Positions 1 through 8,356 of a DNA stretch of 39,438 nucleotides are shown here, in pieces (positions within the stretch are counted from its first letter, which is position 1; every line of letters starts with the position of its first letter). This DNA comes from Corynebacterium xerosis NBRC 16721 = ATCC 373 (GTDB lineage: Bacteria; Actinomycetota; Actinomycetes; Mycobacteriales; Mycobacteriaceae), in contig NZ_BCRD01000009.1 in assembly GCF_001552415.1 (NCBI RefSeq), positions 1 through 39,438 on the forward strand. The letters are read 5' to 3'. The notes beneath the pieces are model-generated. The model was not told the origin of the DNA. It was given only the letters and a program-made list of their open reading frames with translations, and ran no database searches. The translations under genes were made by a program, and so were the position numbers.

Positions 1-1740
1 GGCGGCCGCCTCGACGGCCTGCTCGGCGCCCTGGAATCCGAGTTGGCTGGCCCCGCGGGTCCCGCGCTGCGCGGTTCGACGTGCGTGGCCGTGGATCCCG
101 AGCTCCTCGACGTCGCCGACCGGATGAGCGCGGGCTACCGGATCGGGCCCGAGCGGCCCAGTCCCGTGCAGGGCAGCACGCGGCTGCGCGATTCCTGGGG
201 CGCGGGCGACGACCTCGGCCTGCGCGACGGCCAGGGCGCCGATGCCGCGGCCGACTGGCTCGAGCGGCTCCGGGTCGCCACCCGCGACCTGTGCGTGGTC
301 ACGCTGCCGTGGTCGGGCGCCGAACTCAATGCGGTCGCGGCCACCGCCGATCCCGAGTTGGCCACGGAGGCCCTCGCCGTCGGCGGCGAGGTCGTCGAAC
401 GCGTGCTGGGCCGCGGCGCCCTCGATTCCGTCGTCATTCCGCCGGAGGGCTACCTCGACGCCGCGTCGGTGCCGGTCACGGCATTCGGCGACACCTCGCT
501 GCCGGTCAGCGCCGCGGCGGCGTTCGAGTCGTCCCGCGGCGGCGACGGGATGTGGCCCCCGCCGAATGCGCGGACCACGTCGTTGGTCGCCGCGAATTCG
601 CTGACCCTCGGCGACGGCCGCATCGCCCGTCCCGGCGAGACCGCCGAAATGGCGCCCGGCGCGTCGGCGTTCGGGCTGCCGGTGCCGCTGTCGGCGGCGC
701 TGGCGGCGACGGGTTCCGCGCCGGAGGTGGCCGGGTACACGGCGCTGTCCGGCCGCCACGACCTCACCGCCGACTCCGGCACCGCCCGAATGCAGACGGC
801 CGTGGGCACTCTGCGCCAGGAAATCTCCGATACGGCCGTGGCCGCGGGCGATCGCCCGGCCGCCCCGATCGTGGCCATGCCTCCGGCCGGCTGGTCCGCC
901 GGCGGGGAAGAGGCGCGGGCGCTGCTACGGGCCGTGGCCGCCGCCTTCGACGACGGGATCGCGGAGCCGATGCAGCTCGGCGATGCCCTCGCCCATTCCG
1001 TGGAGCACCGGTGGTCCGGCCCCGCCCAGACGGCGTCGCCCAACCCCGATCCGGGGGCGATCTCCGGCACGGAGGTCAGCCGCGCGCGCCAACAATCCGG
1101 GTACCTCACCGACCTGACCGAGATGATGGCCAACGATCCCCAGGTGGCGCTCACCCGCCACGGTTTCACGCAGCCGCTGCGCCGCGACGTGCTGCGGGCG
1201 CTGAGCGGCACCGGGCGCCGCAACGCCGACGGCCACCTCGCCCGCACCGAACGTGCGGCGCAGACGATGTCGGGGATGGGCGAGATGCTCCAGCAGCTCC
1301 GCGATTCCGTGACCCTGGTCGCACCCGGCGGCGTCTACACCCGCGCCACCGACATGTCGCCGGTGGTCATCGTGGGCCGCAACGGGCTGCCCCTGCCGGT
1401 GCCCGCCTACGTGCGGGTGCGCGTCGGCGAGTCCGAGACCGCCGCCCGCCACGAGGCCCTGCTGCCCGCCAAGGGATCGCTGACGCTCCAGGTGACGCCG
1501 GAGGAACGCGAGGATTCCGGTGACCGGTCGCGCCGCGGCCAGCTGCACCTGTGGTTGGAGACCACCGACGGCCAGCGGATCTCGGCGCCGGTGGAGATCG
1601 TCGCCAGGACGGGGCCGAGCACCCGTTCGCTGATCGTCGCGTCGATCGTCCTGACCGTCGCGGTCGGGGTTTTCGCCGCCTGGCGGTCGGGACGATTCGA
1701 AGGATTCCGCCGAATTCGTCCACAATGGGGGCGTGACTGA
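1..1740 (+). CDS. DUF6049 family protein, 5'-truncated by window edge
   Basis: The reading frame is open from base 1, so the start lies upstream of the window. About 579 C-terminal residues are visible. The protein is an Ala/Gly/Pro-rich extracytoplasmic type, with a beta-rich stretch near the end (about nt 1330-1600) and a single C-terminal transmembrane helix (about nt 1621-1680) followed by a short basic cytoplasmic tail. This is the architecture of the DUF6049 protein encoded just upstream of murJ in mycobacteria (Rv3909 position). Its stop overlaps the murJ GTG by 8 bases, which suggests translational coupling. The biochemical role is unknown; the link to MurJ suggests envelope biogenesis, which is inference. 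Confidence 0.8.
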   Translation, partial: GGRLDGLLGALESELAGPAGPALRGSTCVAVDPELLDVADRMSAGYRIGPERPSPVQGSTRLRDSWGAGDDLGLRDGQGADAAADWLERLRVATRDLCVVTLPWSGAELNAVAATADPELATEALAVGGEVVERVLGRGALDSVVIPPEGYLDAASVPVTAFGDTSLPVSAAAAFESSRGGDGMWPPPNARTTSLVAANSLTLGDGRIARPGETAEMAPGASAFGLPVPLSAALAATGSAPEVAGYTALSGRHDLTADSGTARMQTAVGTLRQEISDTAVAAGDRPAAPIVAMPPAGWSAGGEEARALLRAVAAAFDDGIAEPMQLGDALAHSVEHRWSGPAQTASPNPDPGAISGTEVSRARQQSGYLTDLTEMMANDPQVALTRHGFTQPLRRDVLRALSGTGRRNADGHLARTERAAQTMSGMGEMLQQLRDSVTLVAPGGVYTRATDMSPVVIVGRNGLPLPVPAYVRVRVGESETAARHEALLPAKGSLTLQVTPEEREDSGDRSRRGQLHLWLETTDGQRISAPVEIVARTGPSTRSLIVASIVLTVAVGVFAAWRSGRFEGFRRIRPQWGRD

Positions 1741-4700
1741 TCCCGAAGCGCCACATTCCGGGCAGCGCGGCCGCATTCGCCGGCCCGCGCCACCGGCGCC
1801 CGCTCCCGCGCCCCGCACCGCTCCCGCGGCGCGCCGCGAGGAGTCGGCCCCGATCCTGAATCGACCGCCGACCGGCGCGAACTCGCCCGGTGGGGCGGCC
1901 GGTGCCGGGCCCGCAGCTGCGGGCGCGGGCGTGGGCGGGGGCACCGCCCTCGCCACGGGCCCCGACGCGGACGCCGCACCGGCGACGGCAACGGCCACGG
2001 CAAGCGCGAAGACGGGCTCCGGCACCGCCAGCGACGCCGACGTCGTCCGCTCGACGGGTTCGATGGCCATCGCGACGCTGATCTCCCGCATCACCGGATT
2101 CCTGCGCAACGCCCTGATCGGCATCACGCTGGGCCCGGCGGTGGCGTCGGCGTTCAACGTCGCCAACACCCTGCCGAACCTCATCACCGAGATCGTGCTC
2201 GGCGCGGTGCTCACGTCGCTGGTCGTGCCGGTGCTGGTGCGCGCGCAGAAGGAAGACGCCGACGAGGGCGCCGCCTTCGTCCGCCGCCTGCTCACGCTGT
2301 CGCTGACGCTGCTGGGCGCGGTCACGGTCCTGGCGGTGATCGGCGCGCCGATATTGACGCGGATCAGCCTCAACGCCGACGGCGAGGTCAACGTCCCGCT
2401 ATCGACGTCCTTCGCGTTCCTGTTGTTGCCGCAGATCGTCTTCTACGGCATATTTTCTCTGCTCATGGCGATATTGAACACCAAGGGGGTGTTCAAACCG
2501 GGGGCCTGGGCGCCGGTGGCCAACAACGTGGTGGCCATCGCGACGCTCCTGCTCTACTGGCTGCTGCCGGGAAGCCTGCCGAACGATCACCCGGGCACCA
2601 TCACCGACCCGCACATCCTGCTGCTCGGGCTGGGCACCACGCTGGGCGTGGTCATCCAGGCGCTGATCATGATCCCGCCGCTGCGCAAGGCCGGCATCGA
2701 CCTGCGCCCGTTGTGGGGCATCGACGACCGCCTGAAGCAGTTCGGCGGCATGGGCATCGCCATCGTGGCGTACGTGGCCATCTCGCAGGTCGGCTACATC
2801 ATCACCACCCGCATCGCCTCGACCGCCGACGCCGCCGCGCCGACGGTGTACCAGCAGGCGTGGCTGCTGCTCCAGGTGCCCTACGGCATCATCGGCGTCA
2901 CCCTGCTGACGGCAATCATGCCGCGACTGTCGCGCAACGCCGCCGACGGCGACGACCGGGCCGTCGTCCGCGATCTGTCGGTGGGCACGCGCCTGACCAT
3001 GATCGCGCTGATCCCGATCGTCGTGTTCTTCACGGCCTTCGGCCAGCCGATCGCCAACGCGCTGTTCGCCTACGGCGAGTTCCCCAAGGAGACGGCCGAC
3101 ATCCTCGGCTGGACGCTGTCGTTCTCCGCGTTCACGCTCATCCCGTATGCGCTGGTGCTGCTGCACCTGCGCGTGTTCTACGCCCGGGAGGAGGCGTGGA
3201 CCCCGACGTTCATCATCTTCGGCATCACCATCGTCAAGGTGCTGCTGTCGATGCTGGCGCCGGTGCTGGCCTCCGATCGCCAGCTCGTGGTGGTGCTGCT
3301 GGCCGCCGCCAACGGCTTCGGCTTCATCGCCGGCGCCATCATCGGCGCGCTGCTGCTGCGCCGCGTCCTGGGGCATCTGCGGGGCCGCGAGGTGCTCCGG
3401 ACCAGCGCCTGGGCCTTGGGTGCGGCGGTCGTCGGCGGCGCCGTGGCCATGCTCGTCGATTGGGCGGCGGAGGAGTTCCTGTTCGGTTCCCTCGGCTCCA
3501 TCGGCGCGCTGTTCCGCGTGGCCGTGTCCGGCGTCGTGTTCCTGGTGGTCACCGGGATCGTGCTGTCGCGCTCGCCGCTGCCGGAGGTGCGCACCCTCGG
3601 CGGCGCCCTGGGCCGCATTCCGGGCCTGCGCCGGTTCGCGCCGAAGGCGGTCGAGGCCCCGGGCGGTTCGGACGCCGACGCCGCCATCGCGGACACCTTC
3701 GCCGCGGGCCCCGAGGCCGCCGCCGGCGAGACCGCGGCACTGGCCAACGAGGGCTTCACCGCCTCGCCGCTGCTGCCGCCCATGCCGTCGGAGGCGTCCC
3801 GCCCGACGCGTTTCGTCCCCGGCGAGATGGTCTTCGGCGGCCGCTACCGCCTCCTGTCCGAGGAGGGCTCGCGCCCCGGCGTGCGTTTCTGGCGCGCGGT
3901 GGACCGCACGGGCAATGGCCGGACGGGCACCGACGGCACGCCGCTTCACGACGAAGTCGCCCTGACGTTCATCGACACCTTGGTTGCGCCGCACGTCGGC
4001 TACACGGCGCCCGGCGCTGCCGTGAAGATCTCCGAGGCGGCCAAGGCCCTGCGCCGCGTCGAGGGGCCGGGGCTCGCGCGCATCCGCGCCGTGCACCTGG
4101 GCCGCACCGACGTCATCGTCGCCGCCGATTGGGTGCCGGGCGTGCCGCTGTCGGCGGTGGGCGAGGGCACCAACGCCGACGCCGCCGCCGTGGCCGTGGC
4201 CGATCTGGCGGAGGCCGCCGGCCGCGCCCACGACAGGGGCATCGCGCTGGGCGCGGATGGGCTGGACCGCCTGCGCGTCAGCGTCGACGGCCGGGTGGCG
4301 CTGGCGTTCCCCGCGCCGCTGCCGGCGGCCGACGCCGACGAGGACCTCGAGGTCACCTGCCGCGCGCTGTCGTCGCTTCTCGACGGCTGCCGCCACGTCC
4401 CCGCCGACATCCGCGCCATTCTCGCCGCGGCCTCCCGCGAAGTCGACGGCGAATCGGCGTGGTCGCGGGCGTCGGAAAGCGGCATCGCCGGGGAGACCGG
4501 CGACCGCGATGGCTCCGCCGACCCCACGGGTGCCGAGGGCACCGAAAGCGCCGAACCGCGCAACCGGGGCCTGCGCCTGGCCGCCGGGCTGCGCGAGGCG
4601 GCGCTCGGCCCCGACTCCGGGCAGCTGCAGGTAATCGCCGAAGACGCCGACGCCCCGGACACCCCGGCGCGCCTGCGGCGCATCACCGGTGCGCAGCAGG

Positions 4701-5323
4701 GCCGGGCGTGGGGTTCCGGAGCGATCGTGGTGGGCTTCGTGCTCGTCGTCGCGCTGGTCCTGGCCGCCGTGTTCGCGTGGCTCAACCGCGCCGACGATGC
4801 GCCGCTGACGCCCGACTCCGTGCGCCGCGGCCCCGAAGTCGCCCAGGAGGCACTGCCCACCGGGCCCATCCGCCTGGTCGGCGCCGCCGAATGGCAGGCG
4901 GCCAACCCCAACCCGATCGCCGGGCCCGACGATCCCGGCGGGGCCGCGCTGATCATCGACGGCGACGACGCCACCTCGTGGACGACGTCGACGTACGACG
5001 CCCAATTCGGCGATGGGCCGATGGCGCTGAAGCCGGGCGTCGGCGTGACGCTGACCTTCCGCGTGGACGCCACCCCGGGTTCCGTGGCCATCACCGGGTC
5101 GCCGGGTGCGATGGTGCAGATCCGGTCCATTCCGGCCGCTCTCGCCGAGGAGGGCACCGGCGATCTCGGCGCCACGACGGTGGTGGGCGAGGGCCGGCTC
5201 GGGACGGGCGAGACGACCATCGAGCTGACCGGCGCCCCGAAGTCGCGCCACTTGCTCATCTGGGTCGGCGAACTGCCGATGCCCCAGCCGGCCTCCATCG
5301 CCGAGGTGACGGTGCAGCGCTGA
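1733..5323 (+). CDS. murJ: MurJ/MviN lipid II flippase with C-terminal pseudokinase domain
   Basis: Membrane flippase for the peptidoglycan precursor lipid II. Of 1196 residues, 1-100 are Ala/Pro/Gly-rich and probably disordered. About 103-630 form the multi-helix MVIN core, beginning STGSMAIATLISRITGFLRN. About 693-900 resemble a Ser/Thr kinase fold, but the HRD and DFG positions read LGADG and AFP, so it is a pseudokinase. A further TM helix spans about 994-1019, and about 1044-1196 is an extracytoplasmic discoidin-like beta domain. The same layout is known for M. tuberculosis MviN (Rv3910), whose pseudokinase is phosphorylated by PknB and binds the FHA protein FhaA. The GTG start overlaps the upstream stop. 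pknB lies at the other end of this window. Confidence 0.95.
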   Translation: MTDPEAPHSGQRGRIRRPAPPAPAPAPRTAPAARREESAPILNRPPTGANSPGGAAGAGPAAAGAGVGGGTALATGPDADAAPATATATASAKTGSGTASDADVVRSTGSMAIATLISRITGFLRNALIGITLGPAVASAFNVANTLPNLITEIVLGAVLTSLVVPVLVRAQKEDADEGAAFVRRLLTLSLTLLGAVTVLAVIGAPILTRISLNADGEVNVPLSTSFAFLLLPQIVFYGIFSLLMAILNTKGVFKPGAWAPVANNVVAIATLLLYWLLPGSLPNDHPGTITDPHILLLGLGTTLGVVIQALIMIPPLRKAGIDLRPLWGIDDRLKQFGGMGIAIVAYVAISQVGYIITTRIASTADAAAPTVYQQAWLLLQVPYGIIGVTLLTAIMPRLSRNAADGDDRAVVRDLSVGTRLTMIALIPIVVFFTAFGQPIANALFAYGEFPKETADILGWTLSFSAFTLIPYALVLLHLRVFYAREEAWTPTFIIFGITIVKVLLSMLAPVLASDRQLVVVLLAAANGFGFIAGAIIGALLLRRVLGHLRGREVLRTSAWALGAAVVGGAVAMLVDWAAEEFLFGSLGSIGALFRVAVSGVVFLVVTGIVLSRSPLPEVRTLGGALGRIPGLRRFAPKAVEAPGGSDADAAIADTFAAGPEAAAGETAALANEGFTASPLLPPMPSEASRPTRFVPGEMVFGGRYRLLSEEGSRPGVRFWRAVDRTGNGRTGTDGTPLHDEVALTFIDTLVAPHVGYTAPGAAVKISEAAKALRRVEGPGLARIRAVHLGRTDVIVAADWVPGVPLSAVGEGTNADAAAVAVADLAEAAGRAHDRGIALGADGLDRLRVSVDGRVALAFPAPLPAADADEDLEVTCRALSSLLDGCRHVPADIRAILAAASREVDGESAWSRASESGIAGETGDRDGSADPTGAEGTESAEPRNRGLRLAAGLREAALGPDSGQLQVIAEDADAPDTPARLRRITGAQQGRAWGSGAIVVGFVLVVALVLAAVFAWLNRADDAPLTPDSVRRGPEVAQEALPTGPIRLVGAAEWQAANPNPIAGPDDPGGAALIIDGDDATSWTTSTYDAQFGDGPMALKPGVGVTLTFRVDATPGSVAITGSPGAMVQIRSIPAALAEEGTGDLGATTVVGEGRLGTGETTIELTGAPKSRHLLIWVGELPMPQPASIAEVTVQR

Positions 5324-5340
5324 CGCGCGGCCCGAATGGC

Positions 5341-5371
5341 GCGCCCGCCCCACCCGTGGTGGGATGGGCGC
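5341..5371 (+). promoter_or_regulatory. Hairpin abutting the probable sigM start codon
   Basis: Arms 5341-5354 (GCGCCCGCCCCACC) and 5358-5371 (GGTGGGATGGGCGC) can pair over 14 positions with one wobble and one mismatch around a 3-base loop. The 3' arm ends one base before the GTG at 5372. It could hide the start of sigM or weaken read-through from murJ. There is no U tract, so it is not a standard terminator. Confidence 0.45.
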
Positions 5372-5983
5372 GTGAACTTCGGGGGGAGGGTCACCGCGCC
5401 GCCGGCGCCGGTGGACCGCAGGGACGGGGAATCGGTCGACGACCGCGGCGATCTCGAGCTGTTGACCGCGCATCTGGCCGGCGACGCACGGGCTTTTCCG
5501 GCGCTCGTCCACAGGCACGAGAAGCAGTTGTGGTGGACGGCGCTGCGGCATTCGCGCACGGAATCGGACGCCGCCGACGCGATGCAGGAGGCGCTGGTCA
5601 AGGCCCTGCGCAATGCGCCGGCGTTCCGCCGCGACTCGTCGGTGATCACGTGGCTTCACCGCATCGTGGTCAACAGCTGCCACGACCGGATGCGGGGCCG
5701 CCACGGCCCGCCGGACGGCGTCGTCGACGAGCGCGCCACGCCGGGCATCAGCGAGGACGTGTCCGGGGACCCCTCGCTGACCGTGGTGATGCGCCAGGCG
5801 ATGTCGCGCCTGCCGGAGGAGCAGCGCAACGTCATCCTCGAAGTCGACGTGATGGGCTGGCCGCTGGCCGACGTCGCCCGCCGGCTCGGCATTCCCGAGG
5901 GCACGGTCAAGAGCCGCCGCGCCCGCGCCCGCGCGACCCTGCGCCGCCAGTTGCGCCGACTCGAAGCCGAGGTGGCCCGATGA
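5372..5983 (+). CDS. sigM: ECF RNA polymerase sigma factor, SigM-like
   Basis: Directs RNA polymerase to stress promoters. Region 2 is visible at LTAHLAGDARAFPALVHRH through SSVITWLHRIVVNSCHDRMR, and region 4 at MSRLPEEQRNVILEVDV through GIPEGTVKSRRARARATLR, a typical helix-turn-helix. About 203 residues from the GTG at 5372. An upstream in-frame ATG at 5336 would add 12 residues but has no ribosome-binding site and would place a hairpin inside the gene. The position after murJ and before an anti-sigma candidate and trxB/trxA matches mycobacterial sigM. In C. glutamicum, SigM is tied to disulfide stress and thioredoxin genes. The stop overlaps the next start (ATGA), so the two are translationally coupled. 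Confidence 0.85.
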   Translation: MNFGGRVTAPPAPVDRRDGESVDDRGDLELLTAHLAGDARAFPALVHRHEKQLWWTALRHSRTESDAADAMQEALVKALRNAPAFRRDSSVITWLHRIVVNSCHDRMRGRHGPPDGVVDERATPGISEDVSGDPSLTVVMRQAMSRLPEEQRNVILEVDVMGWPLADVARRLGIPEGTVKSRRARARATLRRQLRRLEAEVAR

Positions 5984-6777
5984 CACCCATCCGCCCGGAG
6001 CCCGCCCGTCACGGACGGGCGCATCATGGCCGGCCGCATCATGGCGGGCTGCAACATGACGGGCTGCAACATGACGGGCCCGTCCCCCTGGACGCGGTGT
6101 CCCTCGACCCGGTGCTCCTCGACGACGCCGCCCTCGAATCTCTCGCGGCTTCGTTGCTGTGCGACGAAGCCCCGCCTGCGTACGTCCACGAACTCTGGCG
6201 GCGGGACCACGGGGCGCACGACGACGCGGACGATCCCCGGCGGAGCATCCTGCGGGCCGGAAAAACCGGGGGATCCGGGGAAGCCGGGACAGCCATGGGA
6301 ACGCGCATGGCCCCGGTGCTGCGGCTGCGGCGCCGCTTCTCGGCCACCGCGCCCGTCACAGTCACCGCCGCCACCGCCGCAACGGCAGCCGCAGCGGCCG
6401 CCGTTCTTCTCGTCGCCGGTGCCGGGATCTTCCCGCACCCGTGGACGGGGGCCGGGGACGGGCCGTCGCAAAGCCAACCGGCGCAACCCGACATCGACCT
6501 GGCGGCCCTCGGCCCCGCGGTCGGCGCGGCGATGGGGGAGCGCGACCTCGGCGGACTCGACGATCCCGCGCTGGCCGACGCCTGCCTGTCCGCCCACGAT
6601 GAAGCCCCCGACGCCCTGCTCGGCGCCGCGCCCGTGGCCCACGGGGAACGCGTGGGGCAGCTGTTCGTGTTGTCGACGGGAATTCCCGGGCGCGTGACGG
6701 TGTTGTTGACCCTGAACACCTGCGGGAGCGAACCCGGGCCACCGGTCGTGCACGAGCAGATCGGGGCACCCGGGTAG
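5980..6777 (+). CDS. Probable anti-sigma-M factor, single-pass membrane protein
   Basis: A 265-residue product that starts in an ATGA overlap with sigM, the usual arrangement for an ECF sigma factor and its anti-sigma factor. The N-terminal 30 residues carry a His-rich repeat (HGRAHHGRPHHG, then two LQHDG units). Residues about 35-75 (LLDDAALESLAASLLCDEAP and on) form a short acidic helical part that could bind sigma. An Ala-rich transmembrane segment lies at about 128-150, followed by an extracytoplasmic domain with two Cys (TLNTCGSEPG and LADACLSAH). No HxxxCxxC zinc motif is present, so it is not a ZAS-type redox sensor. It occupies the position of mycobacterial rsmA (Rv3912). The family assignment rests mainly on context. 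Confidence 0.65.
   Translation: MTPIRPEPARHGRAHHGRPHHGGLQHDGLQHDGPVPLDAVSLDPVLLDDAALESLAASLLCDEAPPAYVHELWRRDHGAHDDADDPRRSILRAGKTGGSGEAGTAMGTRMAPVLRLRRRFSATAPVTVTAATAATAAAAAAVLLVAGAGIFPHPWTGAGDGPSQSQPAQPDIDLAALGPAVGAAMGERDLGGLDDPALADACLSAHDEAPDALLGAAPVAHGERVGQLFVLSTGIPGRVTVLLTLNTCGSEPGPPVVHEQIGAPG
6017..6076 (+). repeat. Four tandem 15-bp repeats inside the anti-sigma gene
   Basis: Units 6017-6031, 6032-6046, 6047-6061 and 6062-6076. The first two differ mainly at their ends (core GCATCATGGC), and the last two are identical (GGCTGCAACATGACG). In frame they encode the His-rich pentad repeats of the N terminus. Such repeats can change in copy number by slippage without breaking the frame. Confidence 0.75.
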
Positions 6778-6888
6778 GCTGCCGCAGGAGACGACGACGC
6801 GCGAACCGGAGGCACCGCCGGCCGGGAACCGCCGCGCCGCAACAGCGAAACGCCACGTCAGATGGCACCCACCAGGAGGATCGAAGCT

Positions 6889-7818
6889 ATGACCGACACC
6901 ATCCACGACGTCATCATCGTCGGCTCCGGCCCCGCCGGATACACCGCCGCCATCTACGCCGCCCGCGCCGAGCTCAAGCCCGTCGTGTTCGAGGGCGTCG
7001 AGTTCGGCGGATCGCTGATGACGACCACGGAGGTGGAGAACTTCCCGGGCTTCGCCGAAGGCATCCAGGGTCCCGACCTCATGGACCAGATGCGCGCCCA
7101 GGCCGAGCGCTTCGGCGCCGACCTGCGCATGGAGCTCGTCGACCGCATGGACCTGACCGGCGACGTGAAGTCCGTGTGGGTCGGCGAGGAGGAGCACAAG
7201 GGCCGTACCGTCATCCTCGCGATGGGCGCCGCCCCCCGCTACCTCGGCGCGCCCGGCGAGCAGGAACTGCTCGGCCACGGCGTCAGCTCCTGCGCCACCT
7301 GCGACGGCTTCTTCTTCCGCGACCACGACATCGCCGTCATCGGCGGCGGCGACTCCGCCATGGAAGAGGCGACGTTCCTGACCAAGTTCGCCAAGTCGGT
7401 GACCATCGTCCACCGCCGCGAGGAGTTCCGCGCCTCCGCGATCATGCTCGAGCGCGCCAAGAACAACGACAAGATCCGCTTCGCCACCAACAAGACCGTC
7501 GAGCGCGTCGTCGGCGAGGGGTCGGTCGCGGCCCTGGAGCTGAAGGACACCGTCACCGGCGAAACCTCGGAGCTGCCCGTCACCGCGATGTTCGTCGCCA
7601 TCGGCCACGACCCCCGTTCCCAGATGGTCGCCGGCCAGATCGACCTGGACGAGTCCGGCTACGTCAAGGTCGACTCCCCGTCCACGCGCACCTCGCTGCC
7701 GGGCGTCTTCGCCGCCGGCGACTTGGTGGACTCGCACTACCAGCAGGCCATTTCCGCCGCCGGCACCGGCTGCACCGCCGCCATCGACGCCGAGCACTAC
7801 CTGGCCGCGCTGGGGTAA
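6889..7818 (+). CDS. trxB: Thioredoxin-disulfide reductase
   Basis: NADPH-dependent flavoenzyme that reduces thioredoxin in the cytoplasm. About 309 residues, the normal length. The FAD-binding GSGPAG is at residues 12-17, the redox-active CATC pair at Cys135/Cys138, an NADPH-binding [10 protein letters not shown] at about 153, and the C-terminal FAD motif FAAGDLVDS near 280. The ATG at 6889 was chosen because AGGAGG lies at 6874-6879; an in-frame ATG at 6862 lacks a site. It follows the sigM/anti-sigma pair by about 110 bases and precedes trxA, so the two thioredoxin-system genes sit beside their likely stress regulator. Confidence 0.97.
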   Translation: MTDTIHDVIIVGSGPAGYTAAIYAARAELKPVVFEGVEFGGSLMTTTEVENFPGFAEGIQGPDLMDQMRAQAERFGADLRMELVDRMDLTGDVKSVWVGEEEHKGRTVILAMGAAPRYLGAPGEQELLGHGVSSCATCDGFFFRDHDIAVIGGGDSAMEEATFLTKFAKSVTIVHRREEFRASAIMLERAKNNDKIRFATNKTVERVVGEGSVAALELKDTVTGETSELPVTAMFVAIGHDPRSQMVAGQIDLDESGYVKVDSPSTRTSLPGVFAAGDLVDSHYQQAISAAGTGCTAAIDAEHYLAALG

Positions 7819-7901
7819 CCGGGACGGCGGGTCGGTCGTTTGCCGGTGTCCAGGCGGGACGACCACACGGCACCGACTTCCGTGGCGGGAACGAAGACCC
7901 C

Positions 7902-7929
7902 TTGATCACCGGCCCAGCCCTGATATACT
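7902..7929 (+). promoter_or_regulatory. Candidate vegetative promoter of trxA
   Basis: TTGATC (7902-7907) and TATACT (7924-7929) are separated by 16 bases, in an unusually A/T-rich stretch ahead of the trxA ribosome-binding site (AGGAGA at about 7956). This would give trxA expression independent of trxB. Confidence 0.6.
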
Positions 7930-7965
7930 TCCCCAATATAAAATCGCGTAACTTTTAGGAGAATC

Positions 7966-8286
7966 ATGTCCGTCGTTCACGTCACCGCGGAGAACTTCAA
8001 GTCCACCGTCATCGAGTCCGACAAGCCCGTGCTCGTCGACTTCTGGGCCGACTGGTGCGGCCCGTGCCGCAAGCTGGCCCCCGTCATCGAGGAGCTGGCC
8101 GCCGAGATGGGCGACCAGGCCGTGATCGCCAAGTGCGACATCGAGGCCGAGCGCACCCTCGCCGCCATGTTCCAGATCATGTCCATTCCGGCGCTGCTGA
8201 TCTTCAAGGGCGGCCAGAAGGTCGACGAGATCGTCGGCGTCAAGCCCAAGGCGGACATCCGCCGAAAGGTTGAAGCTCAGCTCTAG
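7966..8286 (+). CDS. trxA: Thioredoxin
   Basis: Small disulfide oxidoreductase, 106 residues, full length. The active site WCGPC is at residues 30-34 (Cys31, Cys34), preceded by the conserved VLVDFWADW strand. The cis-Pro loop SIPALLIF and the GVKPKADI C-terminal helix region are present. A strong AGGAGA ribosome-binding site and its own probable promoter precede it. It is the partner of TrxB encoded upstream and gives reducing power to ribonucleotide reductase and peroxidases. Confidence 0.97.
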   Translation: MSVVHVTAENFKSTVIESDKPVLVDFWADWCGPCRKLAPVIEELAAEMGDQAVIAKCDIEAERTLAAMFQIMSIPALLIFKGGQKVDEIVGVKPKADIRRKVEAQL

Positions 8287-8356
8287 CTGGTAGCGTGTGA
8301 CCAGTGGGCGCCCGTCGGTGGCGACCATCGGAACACGTGAAGGAAGGGGACGCCCG

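Noticed and set aside
2399..5986. A 1195-codon open frame antisense to murJ and sigM
   Set aside because: It mirrors the codon bias of the real genes in high-GC DNA, has His/Arg/Gly-rich nonsense composition, no domain and no start signal.
6824..6851. Possible ECF promoter (GGGAAC, 16 bases, CGAAAC) upstream of trxB
   Set aside because: The -35 is good, but the -10 lacks the GTT or CGTC expected for SigM or SigH promoters. Another GGGAAC before trxA (7887) also lacks a -10.
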